Assembly (NCBI GenBank): GCA_963712305.1
Contig: CAVQHI010000001.1
Span: forward strand, 434,001 to 498,000
Reading direction: 5' to 3'
Origin: DATFNI01 sp963712305
GTDB taxonomy: Bacteria > Bacteroidota > Rhodothermia > Balneolales > DATFMH01
DNA: 64,000 nt
The translations under genes and the position numbers were made by a program. Of the stretch, positions 35,185 to 44,774 are shown in pieces. The notes under the pieces were generated by a model that searched no databases, was not told the origin of the DNA, and saw only the letters and a list, made by a program, of their open reading frames with translations. Numbering within the stretch: position 1 is the first letter of the stretch; each line of letters opens with the position of its first letter.

Positions 35185-37251
35185 TTACTGATTTTCAATA
35201 ATTAAAGTATCGGAGATTATACGGTCGCCCGGAATGATCCGGTCCACAACATCCATCCCTTCGATCACTTTTCCGAACCTGGTATATTTGCCGTTGAGAT
35301 GAGGTTTCCACTGATGCATAAAAAAGAACTGGGGGCCTTCGGTATCCGTTCCTGCGCTTGCAATACCGGCAGCTCCCCGGCCAAATTCAAGATCTGAAGG
35401 TTCTGTCGGCAGCGGTATCGCCGTACCGCCAAATCCATCTTCACGCTCGATATCGCCACCCTGGATAACAAAATCCGGCACAACACGGTGAAATGGAATA
35501 TTCCTGTATGCTCCCGAACGTGATAAACTGTCAATAAGTGTAACGGTAGCTGGCGCCGAATACGTATTTAATCTCACAGTTATAACTCCTCTGTTGGTTC
35601 GGAGCTTCCAGACCGGATGCTCACCCAACAACGACAGGCGCACAAAATCAGGCCGGAATAATGGGAAACGGCCCGGCCTGCCTTTCGGTATATCCGTGTA
35701 TCCGGAAATAGCAAGAAACCGGTTATAAGGCGGATAGCCAAGTGCTGCCAGCGAATCAATCAATTTGACACCGTTTGCACCAAAACTCTTATGTAAAACA
35801 GGTGTTATTGCTTCAATTGCCTCAATATCCCCAGGAAAATGTAACTGATCAATCACATGACGCATTTGTTCGAACGATACATTTCGCGCCAACAAGGAAT
35901 CGTTTAGCAACGCTGCAAGTGTAGCGGTAACACCTCTGTCCGGTTGTTGTATCACTTGCGATATAACCGAAGAATAGTCAGGCAACAACGTGTCCCTTGC
36001 CATCGAATCTGATTGTTGCCAAAACTCATATAAGGCATCGATTGCCTGTTCAGAAGTGTAAGCATCCGGATCCAGAGATAAGAGAACAATATTGCGGAAG
36101 TAATCTGCTTTGCTGAGCAATTTCGATCGAATTTTCAAAACATTTCCAAGCAGATATTTATTTCCGGAGACAGCTCTTTGCAGCTCAACCTGGTATGGAC
36201 TGGCAAGTGTATCAATAATTCCGGCTGAAGCGTTGATTGCCTTGACAAATAAATAGGGATCACTTGCCCTGACGGAATCGGCAATTGCCAGTATTTGATC
36301 CATCAACAACGGATTTTGAATCTTTCTGGAAGCGATCTTATCAAAAAGATTTCCCAGAACGGCCTGATCCGGATATTGCAGTAGAGCCTGGTAATATGCG
36401 AGTGTCGTGTCACTGACTGGGTAGTAACCAAGTGCATCTATCCATTCGTTAGCCTCGTTTACATCCAGAGACTGAACCGTCCGGGGATTGTACAAGGTGA
36501 ATAACCCGGAATTTTTGTGCACGGCCAGGATATGCGTGATCATCTGCCGTGTTAGACGATCATGAGCAAATAACCCGGCTTTCCAATTGTTGATAAGAAT
36601 GATGTCCAGAGAGTCAGGGAAAACCGGCTTTTTGCTTCGGTATGCAGCATACAGATATGCATGGCGAACGGAATCAGGAGATACCAATGCATGATTGATC
36701 AATCTGGGATAAAACGAATGATACTCAGGATACTTGATAAGAAGCCTGCTCAAAGCCAGTGCATTCTGGTATTCTGAAACAGAACCTTCAGTGCTATTTA
36801 TGTTCTTCAAAATAAAACGAAGACTGTTTTGATCACCCTGCATCCCCAAAACCAATCCTATTCCGGATCTTTGATCAGGTTGAGAAAGCCAAACCTGCGA
36901 AAGCGTATCAATGATATGTTTATTGAGAACATGGCCAGCCAAAGCAAACCATTTGAGTTCATCTCTGCTTTGCTCTGCCAAACGAAACAAGGTATCGACT
37001 GGCATTTGTGTGACATGCAAAGATCGCCAGGCCAGGCGCCGTACATCCGCATAAGGACTCTGAGTGTGCGGTATAATACCCTTTGCGTCGCGAACTGATA
37101 TTGAAGCATACAGCGTATCCAGTTCGGCGAGTTGAAGAGAATCGTCCGAGTTAACCTGATTAACTCCTGTCAGGTGAAGTGACCGGCATGAACTGATAAT
37201 AATGCAGATAGTCACCCCTAACGTAAAAAATATGATTCTCCACTTTTTCAT
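35185..37251 (-). CDS. HEAT-repeat lipoprotein with C-terminal cyclophilin-type PPIase
   Basis: A 688-residue lipoprotein: MKKWRIIFFTLGVTICIIIS ends in lipobox ISSC. Residues about 40-530 are helical HEAT/ARM-like repeats. Residues about 540-688 are a cyclophilin domain (FHRVVPDFVIQGGD, GPQFFFMHQWKPHLNGKYTR, FGKVIEGMDVVDRI). Likely an envelope prolyl isomerase with a large protein-binding scaffold. The ATG at 37251 is chosen because it opens the signal peptide; the frame stays open 36 bp further. It is divergent from lexA, only 62 bp between starts. Confidence 0.88.
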   Translation of the reverse strand: MKKWRIIFFTLGVTICIIISSCRSLHLTGVNQVNSDDSLQLAELDTLYASISVRDAKGIIPHTQSPYADVRRLAWRSLHVTQMPVDTLFRLAEQSRDELKWFALAGHVLNKHIIDTLSQVWLSQPDQRSGIGLVLGMQGDQNSLRFILKNINSTEGSVSEYQNALALSRLLIKYPEYHSFYPRLINHALVSPDSVRHAYLYAAYRSKKPVFPDSLDIILINNWKAGLFAHDRLTRQMITHILAVHKNSGLFTLYNPRTVQSLDVNEANEWIDALGYYPVSDTTLAYYQALLQYPDQAVLGNLFDKIASRKIQNPLLMDQILAIADSVRASDPYLFVKAINASAGIIDTLASPYQVELQRAVSGNKYLLGNVLKIRSKLLSKADYFRNIVLLSLDPDAYTSEQAIDALYEFWQQSDSMARDTLLPDYSSVISQVIQQPDRGVTATLAALLNDSLLARNVSFEQMRHVIDQLHFPGDIEAIEAITPVLHKSFGANGVKLIDSLAALGYPPYNRFLAISGYTDIPKGRPGRFPLFRPDFVRLSLLGEHPVWKLRTNRGVITVRLNTYSAPATVTLIDSLSRSGAYRNIPFHRVVPDFVIQGGDIEREDGFGGTAIPLPTEPSDLEFGRGAAGIASAGTDTEGPQFFFMHQWKPHLNGKYTRFGKVIEGMDVVDRIIPGDRIISDTLIIENQ

Positions 37252-37278
37252 TGTTGCAACTTTGTAAACGATTCCGTA

Positions 37279-37299
37279 ATTATACACATATATTATACA
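37279..37299. promoter_or_regulatory. Direct repeat ATTATACA upstream of lexA
   Basis: ATTATACA occurs at 37279-37286 and again at 37292-37299, 13 bp apart, in the divergent promoter region between the cyclophilin lipoprotein and lexA. A possible autoregulatory operator or overlapping -10 regions; only the repeat itself is seen. Confidence 0.35.
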
Positions 37300-37313
37300 T
37301 AAACACCAGACTT

Positions 37314-37967
37314 ATGGATCACGCTCAGTTAACCCGCAAGCAACAGGCTTTTTTTGATTATATCATTGATTATCGTAATGACAATCAAGTATGGCCAACT
37401 TACAGTGAAATTGCCGGTGCCTTCGATTATAAGTCACCAAACAGTGTGACGCAAAACATCAAGGCACTTTTAAAAAAAGGATACCTCGTCAAAACAACTG
37501 ATGATGAGTATGATCTGAATCCCGAGCTTAAGAAAAAAGGGTTGCTAAAGGAACCGACGTACGGTGGCATTCCTATCAGGGGCATCATTACGGCGGGATA
37601 TCTGCAGGAAGCAGTAGAAACAGATCTTGGCCAAATAACACTTCAAAGTTTGTTTCCCTATCTCGATCGAACCTTTGCCCTGCGTGTTTCCGGCATGAGC
37701 ATGAAGGATGTGGGTATCAGAGATGGAGATTTTGTGTTACTCATGGATACTGAATTAAAAGACGGCGACATTGGTGCCATCTTGTATAACGGAGAGACAA
37801 GCCTGAAACGGATTTATTTTGACAGAGACGGTCTGCGACTTGAACCAGCCAATGAAGAATACGAAGGCATAACTATTCAGCCGGATATTTTTGAAGAAGT
37901 ACGGATTATTGGAAAATATATCGGCCACATGAATAAATCCGGCATTCATAAATCGCGGATTAATTAA
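37314..37967 (+). CDS. lexA: LexA repressor
   Basis: A 217-residue SOS repressor. The N-terminal winged helix (LTRKQQAFFDYIIDYRNDNQ, TYSEIAGAFDYKSPNSVTQN) binds DNA. The S24 domain has cleavage site Ala94-Gly95 (ITAGYLQE), catalytic Ser129 (VSGMSMKDVGI) and Lys165 (TSLKRIYFDRDG). It should repress DNA-damage genes and self-cleave with RecA. ATG 37314 gives the normal N-terminus; the longer frame to 37251 overlaps the divergent start and is rejected. No other SOS gene is adjacent. Confidence 0.93.
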   Translation: MDHAQLTRKQQAFFDYIIDYRNDNQVWPTYSEIAGAFDYKSPNSVTQNIKALLKKGYLVKTTDDEYDLNPELKKKGLLKEPTYGGIPIRGIITAGYLQEAVETDLGQITLQSLFPYLDRTFALRVSGMSMKDVGIRDGDFVLLMDTELKDGDIGAILYNGETSLKRIYFDRDGLRLEPANEEYEGITIQPDIFEEVRIIGKYIGHMNKSGIHKSRIN

Positions 37968-38291
37968 GAGAGAAAGTCACGCAAAGAGGCAAAGATCGTT
38001 TCGTTTACCTCACCCCAACCTCCCGACACACCGGGACAGGCTCTTTCCATATTCATGGAGAAGGGCAATAACTTTTTAAGATATATTATGGACACCATAT
38101 TATTGTCATTTAGATCGCTCATAAAGCGACATTAGATTTTTACCAATCTTCCTTTAATCAGTATAATCCATTAACCACAGCTAACTTGGATTGCAATGCT
38201 AAAAATCGCAATTTAGCAACCGTAACAAAGGTACGACATCTCCATAACTCTGGAGATGGGATAACGTTTTTAAGCAGACATACATTATTAT
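37968..38291. other. Intergenic with repeat remnants
   Basis: No gene. It holds AAGTCACGCAAAGAGGCAAAG, a dispersed repeat relic, and CTCTTTCCATATTCATGGAGAA, whose CCAT/ATGG palindrome resembles the one near 62510. These are common intergenic repeat types of this genome. Confidence 0.45.
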
Positions 38292-39248
38292 ATGCAGAAA
38301 TCATCAAAAATTTATGTTGCAGGCCATAGAGGGATGGTCGGATCCGCCATCGTAAGAGATTTCCAGCAACATGGGTATCATAACCTGGTATACCGTACAA
38401 GTAAAGAATTGGATCTTCGCGATCAGGATGCCGTTAACCAATTCATGAGGCGGGAAAAACCGGATTGTGTGATCATAGCTGCTGCCCGAGTCGGCGGTAT
38501 TATGGCTAACAACACCTATCCTTACCAGTTTCTCTACGACAACCTGATAATCGAGGCCAATCTGATCAACGCCGCCCATCAGAATGATACGGAGCGAGTA
38601 GTTTTTCTGGGCAGTTCCTGCATTTATCCTAAAATGGCACCCCAGCCTCTCAAGGAAGAATACCTGTTGACTGGTCCGCTTGAACCGACTAATGAATGGT
38701 ATGCCATCGCGAAAATTACCGGCATCAAACTTTGTAATGCCCTCAGAAAAGAATATGGACGATCATATATCTCATTAATGCCGACAAACTTATATGGTTC
38801 CGGTGATAATTTCGATCTCGAAACTAGTCACGTTTTGCCGGCTATGATCCGTAAATTTCATGATGCACGCATTAATGACAACGCCCCTGTTACTCTCTGG
38901 GGCACTGGATCACCCATGCGGGAATTTCTGCATGTTGACGATCTCGCTCAGGCTGTGCGTTTCGCAATCGAACAGAATATCGATGGATCGTTATATAATG
39001 TGGGTACTGGTTCTGACCTTACAATCAAATCCCTGGCTGAGCTCATTCAGAAAGTCATTGGACACAAGGGATTGATCAATTGGGATGATAGTAAACCAGA
39101 CGGTACACCACGAAAATTACTGGATGTGTCGCTGCTGAATAAGAAGGGATGGAAAGCACAAATCGGGCTGGAAGAGGGCATAAGAATGACTTATGAATGG
39201 TTTCTTGCCCACCATGATTCTATTAAGGAAGTTCATATAAAATCCTGA
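38292..39248 (+). CDS. fcl: GDP-L-fucose synthase
   Basis: A 318-residue short-chain dehydrogenase. VAGHRGMVGSAIVRDF is the NADP-binding loop; AAARVGGIMANNTYPYQF and the FLGSSCIYPKMAPQPLKEEY segment are GDP-fucose synthase signatures, with the Ser-Tyr-Lys triad completed by NEWYAIAKITGIK. It converts GDP-4-keto-6-deoxymannose to GDP-L-fucose by epimerisation and reduction. gmd follows 153 bp downstream, giving the complete two-step pathway from GDP-mannose. Confidence 0.95.
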   Translation: MQKSSKIYVAGHRGMVGSAIVRDFQQHGYHNLVYRTSKELDLRDQDAVNQFMRREKPDCVIIAAARVGGIMANNTYPYQFLYDNLIIEANLINAAHQNDTERVVFLGSSCIYPKMAPQPLKEEYLLTGPLEPTNEWYAIAKITGIKLCNALRKEYGRSYISLMPTNLYGSGDNFDLETSHVLPAMIRKFHDARINDNAPVTLWGTGSPMREFLHVDDLAQAVRFAIEQNIDGSLYNVGTGSDLTIKSLAELIQKVIGHKGLINWDDSKPDGTPRKLLDVSLLNKKGWKAQIGLEEGIRMTYEWFLAHHDSIKEVHIKS

Positions 39249-39401
39249 TTAATAGTATCTTGAGCAGTAAGTTCATTGTCATTTTGAATACACGAGCTTA
39301 TTACCGATAAAACAATAGTTCTTATTATATGGCACACAGGACACTCCAAGTTTTATTAGCTTAAACATTTAACTTTTAATATTTCAAAATCTGACCTTCA
39401 C

Positions 39402-40478
39402 ATGAGCAACAAAGTAGCACTCGTTACAGGAATTACCGGACAGGATGGCGCCTATCTTGCCCGTTTGCTGTTGGAAAAAGGATATGTCGTACATGGCATC
39501 AAGAGAAGATCCAGTTCATTTAATACGGGTCGTATAGATAGTTTATACCATGATCCTCACTTCAAAGGGCTACCATTTTATCTGCATTACGGCGATTTGA
39601 CCGATTCAACGAATCTGATCCGCATCGTTCAGGATGTCCAACCCGACGAAATTTACAACCTTGCAGCCCAGAGCCACGTTAAGGTATCATTTGAGACCCC
39701 TGAATATACAGCAAACAGCGATGCTCTCGGTGCACTGAGACTTTTAGAGGCAATCCGTATTCTTGGATTAACTAAAAAAACCAAATTTTACCAGGCTTCC
39801 ACTTCCGAGTTATACGGAAAGGTACAGGAAGTCCCTCAAACGGAGAAAACACCGTTCTATCCCCGATCACCATACGGTGTTGCCAAACTGTATGCCTACT
39901 GGATTACGGTTAATTATCGCGAAGCCTACAACATGTTTGCCGTTAACGGAGTGCTGTTTAATCATGAATCACCTCTGCGCGGAGAAACTTTTGTTACCCG
40001 GAAAATAACCCGTGCAACAGTTCGCATTGCCCGGGGGCTGCAGGAGAAACTGTTCCTTGGCAACCTCGATGCAAAACGCGACTGGGGACATGCCAAAGAT
40101 TATGTTGAAGGCATGTGGCTAATCATGCAGCAGGATGACCCCGAAGATTTCGTGCTGGCAACCGGAGAAACTCATACCGTACGGTCGTTCTGTGAGAAGG
40201 CATTTAATCATGTTGACATCAAGATACGCTGGGAAGGTGAAGGTGTGAATGAGAAGGGTATTGACGAAAAAACCGGAAAGGAACTTATTGTTATCGATCC
40301 TCGCTACTTCCGCCCGACCGAAGTTGAAATGTTGATTGGCGACGCATCCAAAGCCCGTGAAAAATTAGGCTGGCAGCCCAAACACAACCTGGATGATCTT
40401 GTCAGTGACATGATCGCCAGCGATATAAGTGAATTGGATTCAGAACACGAATCGCAAGTACACCTTAGCGCTGATTAA
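39402..40478 (+). CDS. gmd: GDP-mannose 4,6-dehydratase
   Basis: A 358-residue extended SDR enzyme. ALVTGITGQDGAYLARLLLE binds NADP, KRRSSSFNTGRID is the GMD-specific RR loop, and STSELYGKVQEVPQTEKTPF and YPRSPYGVAKLYAYW carry the catalytic Thr/Ser, Glu and Tyr-Lys. It makes GDP-4-keto-6-deoxy-D-mannose, the substrate of fcl. Likely co-transcribed with fcl and supplying fucose-type sugars to the surface glycans encoded at 53-64 kb. Confidence 0.96.
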   Translation: MSNKVALVTGITGQDGAYLARLLLEKGYVVHGIKRRSSSFNTGRIDSLYHDPHFKGLPFYLHYGDLTDSTNLIRIVQDVQPDEIYNLAAQSHVKVSFETPEYTANSDALGALRLLEAIRILGLTKKTKFYQASTSELYGKVQEVPQTEKTPFYPRSPYGVAKLYAYWITVNYREAYNMFAVNGVLFNHESPLRGETFVTRKITRATVRIARGLQEKLFLGNLDAKRDWGHAKDYVEGMWLIMQQDDPEDFVLATGETHTVRSFCEKAFNHVDIKIRWEGEGVNEKGIDEKTGKELIVIDPRYFRPTEVEMLIGDASKAREKLGWQPKHNLDDLVSDMIASDISELDSEHESQVHLSAD

Positions 40479-40518
40479 TTTTTTATGACTATCCGCAAAT
40501 GCGACACATGCATAAATT

Positions 40519-40714
40519 GCCACAGAGGCAAGGGAAAAGGTTAAAGTATATCCTCCCTGATATTTTCCGGCTCTGTGAATTCTCTGTGCCCTCTCTGCGG
40601 TTAATACAAGCGCCGGAATAACAACCACACAGACAAGGAAAAGGGAAAAAGGTTAAAGTATACCTTCCCTGATATTCCCGGCTCTGTGAGCCCTCTGCGG
40701 TTAATACACGGCGT
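40519..40714. repeat. Tandem pair of about 90-100 bp intergenic repeats
   Basis: Two similar units, 40519-40625 and 40627-40714, share CAAGGGAAAAGGTTAAAGTA, CCTGATATT, CGGCTCTGTGA and CCTCTCTGCGGTTAATACA blocks. No coding content. Immediately after them lies an inverted repeat, GTGAAACAATC (40751-40761) and GATTGTTTCAC (40819-40829). Confidence 0.6.
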
Positions 40715-40906
40715 CCCGAAGTTTCGTGAGTGTTTCTTTAGCTTTTTTGAGTGAAACAATCAGGATTTATACGAAATTGTATTGATTACGGATAGTCAAT
40801 TTATATTTATTTGTTTGTGATTGTTTCACTGTTGATCTACTAATCAAGGAGCTCACTTTACAAGTATAAATTCATCTTTCCATTCAATTTTGAAAATGTG
40901 GGGAAT

Positions 40907-41023
40907 ATGAAAAAAGCAGCTTTGGGTTTATCTGTTTTTCTTACCCTCATCTCACTATACGGGTGTAATCTGATCCATAAATCCAGCACCAAGACAGAAC
41001 CGGCTATGGTATTTCAGTTTTAG
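40907..41023 (+). CDS. 38-residue lipoprotein
   Basis: A small open frame: MKKAALGLSVFLTLISLYGC gives a signal with lipobox LYGC, followed by an 18-residue mature peptide ending PAMVFQF. A GGGG site precedes ATG 40907. It resembles entericidin-sized lipoproteins in layout only. It could also be the stump of a longer lost lipoprotein. It lies upstream of the prolyl oligopeptidase lipoprotein gene. Confidence 0.5.
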   Translation: MKKAALGLSVFLTLISLYGCNLIHKSSTKTEPAMVFQF

Positions 41024-41222
41024 ACTGGATGAACAAATCTTTCCAGAGCTGGCTTCTATAGATTTCATTTCCGGGATATCAAATACAGAAAACCTTGTGA
41101 TACTCGCATTGCTATTCCATAAAATTTTAATCGAATTGCCCCGGCAATTTTTGACGCTACGAGTAATCCCATTCTTTAATTATATTTGATTTTTGTTTTA
41201 ACCCGATACGCATGAAAAGGTT

Positions 41223-43356
41223 ATGAAAAAAGTTATCCTGCCACTTCTTTTACTTGGACTCTTTGCATGTTCCAACAAACAAAACTTCGACACACAACTA
41301 ACTCATTCGAAATATCCCGGGCCACCACGCGACAGTGTTGTTGATAATTATTTTGGAACCAAAGTTCCCGATCCGTACCGATGGATGGAAAATGAACATT
41401 CCGATTCTTTAAAACAGTGGATTGGACAGGAACGGCAACTCTACTCGGACTACATGGGTCGCATCCCGTACCGTGATTCTTTTAAAAAGAGGCTTGAAGA
41501 AATTTGGAACTACACCAAATACACAGCCCCTTTTCATGCCGGAGATCATTATTTCTTTTATAAAAACGACGGGTTACAAAACCAAAACGTCCTCTATACT
41601 TCCCGCGGTTACAATGGAACTGCGCATGTTTTACTGGATCCCAACAAATTATCAACTGACGGGACGGTTGCCTTAACATCAGCTGAACCGTCAAAAAACG
41701 GTAAATACCTGGCCTATGGCATCTCACGCTCAGGATCAGACTGGAGAGAATTTTATGTGCTGAACACTGAGACCGGGCAGCAACTCCAGGATCATCTACA
41801 ATGGATCAAATTTTCGACCATGGCATGGTCCGGATCCGGCTTTTTCTACAGCCGGTATGACAAGCCGGACAGCTCCAGTAAGATGACCGGACAAAAATCT
41901 AAACCAGAAGGTTTATTATCACGTACTCGGAACACCGCAAGATCAGGATCAACTCATCTACCAGGATGCACAACATCCAAAAAGGACATTCTATACCCAG
42001 ACTACTGATAACGAGAAATACCTGGTTCTCTATATTTCCGAAGGTGCTACCAACAACAATGCCTTCCTCATAAAAGATTTAACGCGGCCGAAAAGCAAAC
42101 TCAAGCCGATTGTTACCACTTACAATCACGCTTACAACGTAATTGGAGATATTGGTGATAATCTTGTCGTGATGACTAATAATGAAGCGCCGCGAAACAG
42201 ACTGGTTTTGATCAATCCTGATCATCCTCAGCAAAAAAACTGGAAAACGATTATTCCGGAACAGGATGATGTAATGCAGAGTGCGAGCATAGCAGGAAAT
42301 TCGCTGCTGACTGAGTTTATGAAGGATGCCAGCTCCAGGCTTCGAGTGTTTGATCTCAAAGGAAAAGCAAAGTATGACGTAAAACTCCCCGCACTTGGAT
42401 CTGTTAGAAATTTCGGTGGCCAGAAACAGGATAGTGTCATCTTCTACAGCTTCACTTCATTCACCTATCCAACGACTATTTACAAATATAATATAGCCGG
42501 AAACCAGTCAGAGGTATTCAGGAAGCCGGACGTTAAATTCAACCCGGATGATTTTAAGACGCAACAGGTATTTTATCACAGCAAAGACGGTACACGTGTA
42601 CCCATGTTCATTGTGTCTAAAAAGAATATGAAACGTGATGGCACCAACCCTACCCTTCTGTACGCTTATGGCGGCTTCGACATCAGCCTGACCCCAACAT
42701 TCAGTGTGTCGAATATTGCTCTGCTGGAGCAAGGCGGGATCTATGCTCTTGCCAATATCAGGGGTGGCGGCGAGTATGGAGAAAACTGGCATGAAGCCGG
42801 CATGGGTGCTCATAAACAGAGAGTATTTGACGATTTCATCGCGGCAGCTGAATATCTGAAGGATCAGAAATACACCTCAACTGGTAAATTGGCGATTGAA
42901 GGTGCATCCAACGGCGGTTTGTTAATTGGTGCAACAATTACACAACGCCCCGATCTGGTCCGGGTCGCTTTTCCGGAAGTGGGTGTTATGGATATGCTCA
43001 GATATCAGAAATTTACGATTGGATGGGCATGGGTTCCCGAATACGGATCAAGTGACGACTCAACGAAGTTTCAAACGCTTTATAAATACTCTCCCTATCA
43101 GAACATTAAACCGGGAACCTGCTATCCTGCGACGATGGTCAGCACCGCGGATCATGATGATCGTGTCGTTCCTGCCCATTCGTTTAAATTTACGGCGCGC
43201 ATGCAACACGACCAGAATTGTGACAACCCGGTTATAGTACACATCGAGACCAAAGCTGGTCATGGCGGTGGAAAACCGACTTCAAAAATTATACAGGAAC
43301 AAGCTGACAAATGGGCGTTCATGTTTTGGAATATGTACATCACGCCACATTTTTGA
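41223..43356 (+). pseudogene. Prolyl oligopeptidase (S9A) lipoprotein with one frameshift
   Basis: Joined across one shift, this is a prolyl oligopeptidase of about 710 residues. MKKVILPLLLLGLFAC is a lipoprotein signal; DPYRWMENEHSDSLKQWI starts the N-terminal domain; GYNGTAHVLLDPN begins the propeller; the hydrolase domain has SNGGLLIGA (nucleophile Ser), TADHDDRVVP (Asp) and KAGHGGGKP (His). The break is at the A5 run at 41893-41897: removing one A restores GQNLNQKVYYHVLGTPQD and the whole downstream frame. All catalytic residues survive, so a sequencing error is as likely as real inactivation. It would cleave proline-containing peptides in the periplasm. Confidence 0.85.
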
Positions 43357-43359
43357 TTC

Positions 43360-43390
43360 AGTTATTGGTTATTAGGTTATTGAGTTATTA
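43360..43390. repeat. GTTATTRR short tandem array after the oligopeptidase gene
   Basis: Four GTTATT units spaced 7-8 bp apart start four bases after the TGA of the gene. The same unit recurs at 51691-51720 and 52861-52881. Confidence 0.6.
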
Positions 43391-43476
43391 CGTCTGGCGG
43401 CTGGTAAAAGTTTGCAACTTGGACCAGTACATGGTTTAATAATAATTGGATACTGCTAACTGATAACCGTTAATTG

Positions 43477-44715
43477 TCAACTGGCAACTGTATTCTCAGC
43501 GTAGTTTCTGATGATATAGTCTTCCAGAATTTTCTTAAACTCGGCACCAATATGATCACCGGTCAGGGTTTTGTAGTGCTCCCCATCGACATAGACCGGT
43601 GCCTTAGGCTCCTCAAAAGTTCCTGGAAGAGATATTCCGATATGGGCATTTTTAGATTCACCCGGACCATTCACCACGCATCCCATAACTGCAACGTGCA
43701 TCTCTTCAACTCCGGGATAGATTTGACGCCATATTGGCATCATTTCCACAATGTACCGCTGAATTTCATCAGCCAGTTCCTGGAAATAGGTGCTCTTGGT
43801 CCGTCCACAACCGGGGCACGCCGCTACCTGTGGAATGAAATTTCGAATACCGAGGGATTGTAAAATCTGCTGACATAATCGAACTTCTTCAGTACGATCA
43901 CCACCCGGCATTGGGGTTAGTGAAGCTCGAATCGTGTCTCCAATTCCTTCCTGCAAAAGAATGGAAAGTGCTGAAGTAGTGGCGGTAATGCCTTTCATTC
44001 CCATGCCAGCTTCCGTAAGTCCAAGATGCAGTGGATAATCGCACAAATCCGAAAGTCGCCGGTAAACCGTGATCAAATCCTGTACGCCGGAAATCTTGCA
44101 GCTCACGATGATCTTATCATGTGCTAACCCTACCTCTTCGGCAAGGAGAGTCGAACGCATGGCGCTCTCAAGCATGGTGTCGATCATAACCTCTTTAGCC
44201 GATTTTGGCTCTGCCAAATCGTTGTTATCGTCCATCTTTTCAGCCAAAAGCTGCTGATCGAGCGAGCCCCAGTTCACGCCGATACGGACCGGTTTATCCC
44301 ACTTGCAGGCTTGTTCAACAATCGTGCAAAAATTCTCATCTCGCGTACGGGTTCCGGTGTTACCTGGATTGATCCGGTATTTGGCCAGTGTTTTAGCACA
44401 CTCCGGATACTGAGTCAGCAGAACGTGTCCATTGTAGTGAAAATCACCAACGACAGGCACCTCGACATTCTTATTATCAAGTTTATCGATGATAAACGGT
44501 ACCGCTTGAGCCGCTTCTTTATTATTAACGGTGATACGAACCAACTCCGATCCAGCATCATGAAGTTCGATAACCTGTTTAACTGTGGCGTCAATATCGG
44601 CCGTATCAGTATTAGTCATTGATTGGACGATGATCGGTGCATCTCCGCCAACTGCAACATTACCAACTTTTACCTGAACTGTTTTCTTTCGCTTTATCGG
44701 ACTCATAGAAGCCAT
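43477..44715 (-). CDS. ispG: 4-hydroxy-3-methylbut-2-enyl diphosphate synthase (short form)
   Basis: A 412-residue [4Fe-4S] enzyme of the MEP isoprenoid pathway, converting methylerythritol cyclodiphosphate to HMBPP. The TIM-barrel part has VQSMTNTDTADIDATVKQV and YRINPGNTG; the cluster-binding part has AACPGCGRT and VMGCVVNGPGES with the three Cys ligands. The length is that of the proteobacterial type and lacks the long insertion domain found in many Bacteroidia. The last codons (Thr-Val-Ala-Ser-stop) are spelled by a GTTGCCAGTTGA heptamer repeat, suggesting the repeat replaced the original C-terminal end. Confidence 0.95.
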   Translation of the reverse strand: MASMSPIKRKKTVQVKVGNVAVGGDAPIIVQSMTNTDTADIDATVKQVIELHDAGSELVRITVNNKEAAQAVPFIIDKLDNKNVEVPVVGDFHYNGHVLLTQYPECAKTLAKYRINPGNTGTRTRDENFCTIVEQACKWDKPVRIGVNWGSLDQQLLAEKMDDNNDLAEPKSAKEVMIDTMLESAMRSTLLAEEVGLAHDKIIVSCKISGVQDLITVYRRLSDLCDYPLHLGLTEAGMGMKGITATTSALSILLQEGIGDTIRASLTPMPGGDRTEEVRLCQQILQSLGIRNFIPQVAACPGCGRTKSTYFQELADEIQRYIVEMMPIWRQIYPGVEEMHVAVMGCVVNGPGESKNAHIGISLPGTFEEPKAPVYVDGEHYKTLTGDHIGAEFKKILEDYIIRNYAENTVAS

Positions 44716-44774
44716 ATTCTTAAATGGAGTACTCTTTGCTCATTTAATGTGAGAACGTGATAACGAAAATAAGA

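Noticed and set aside
37251..37313. Extended N-terminus of LexA
   Set aside because: The extra 21 residues have no family match and would overlap the divergent start codon.
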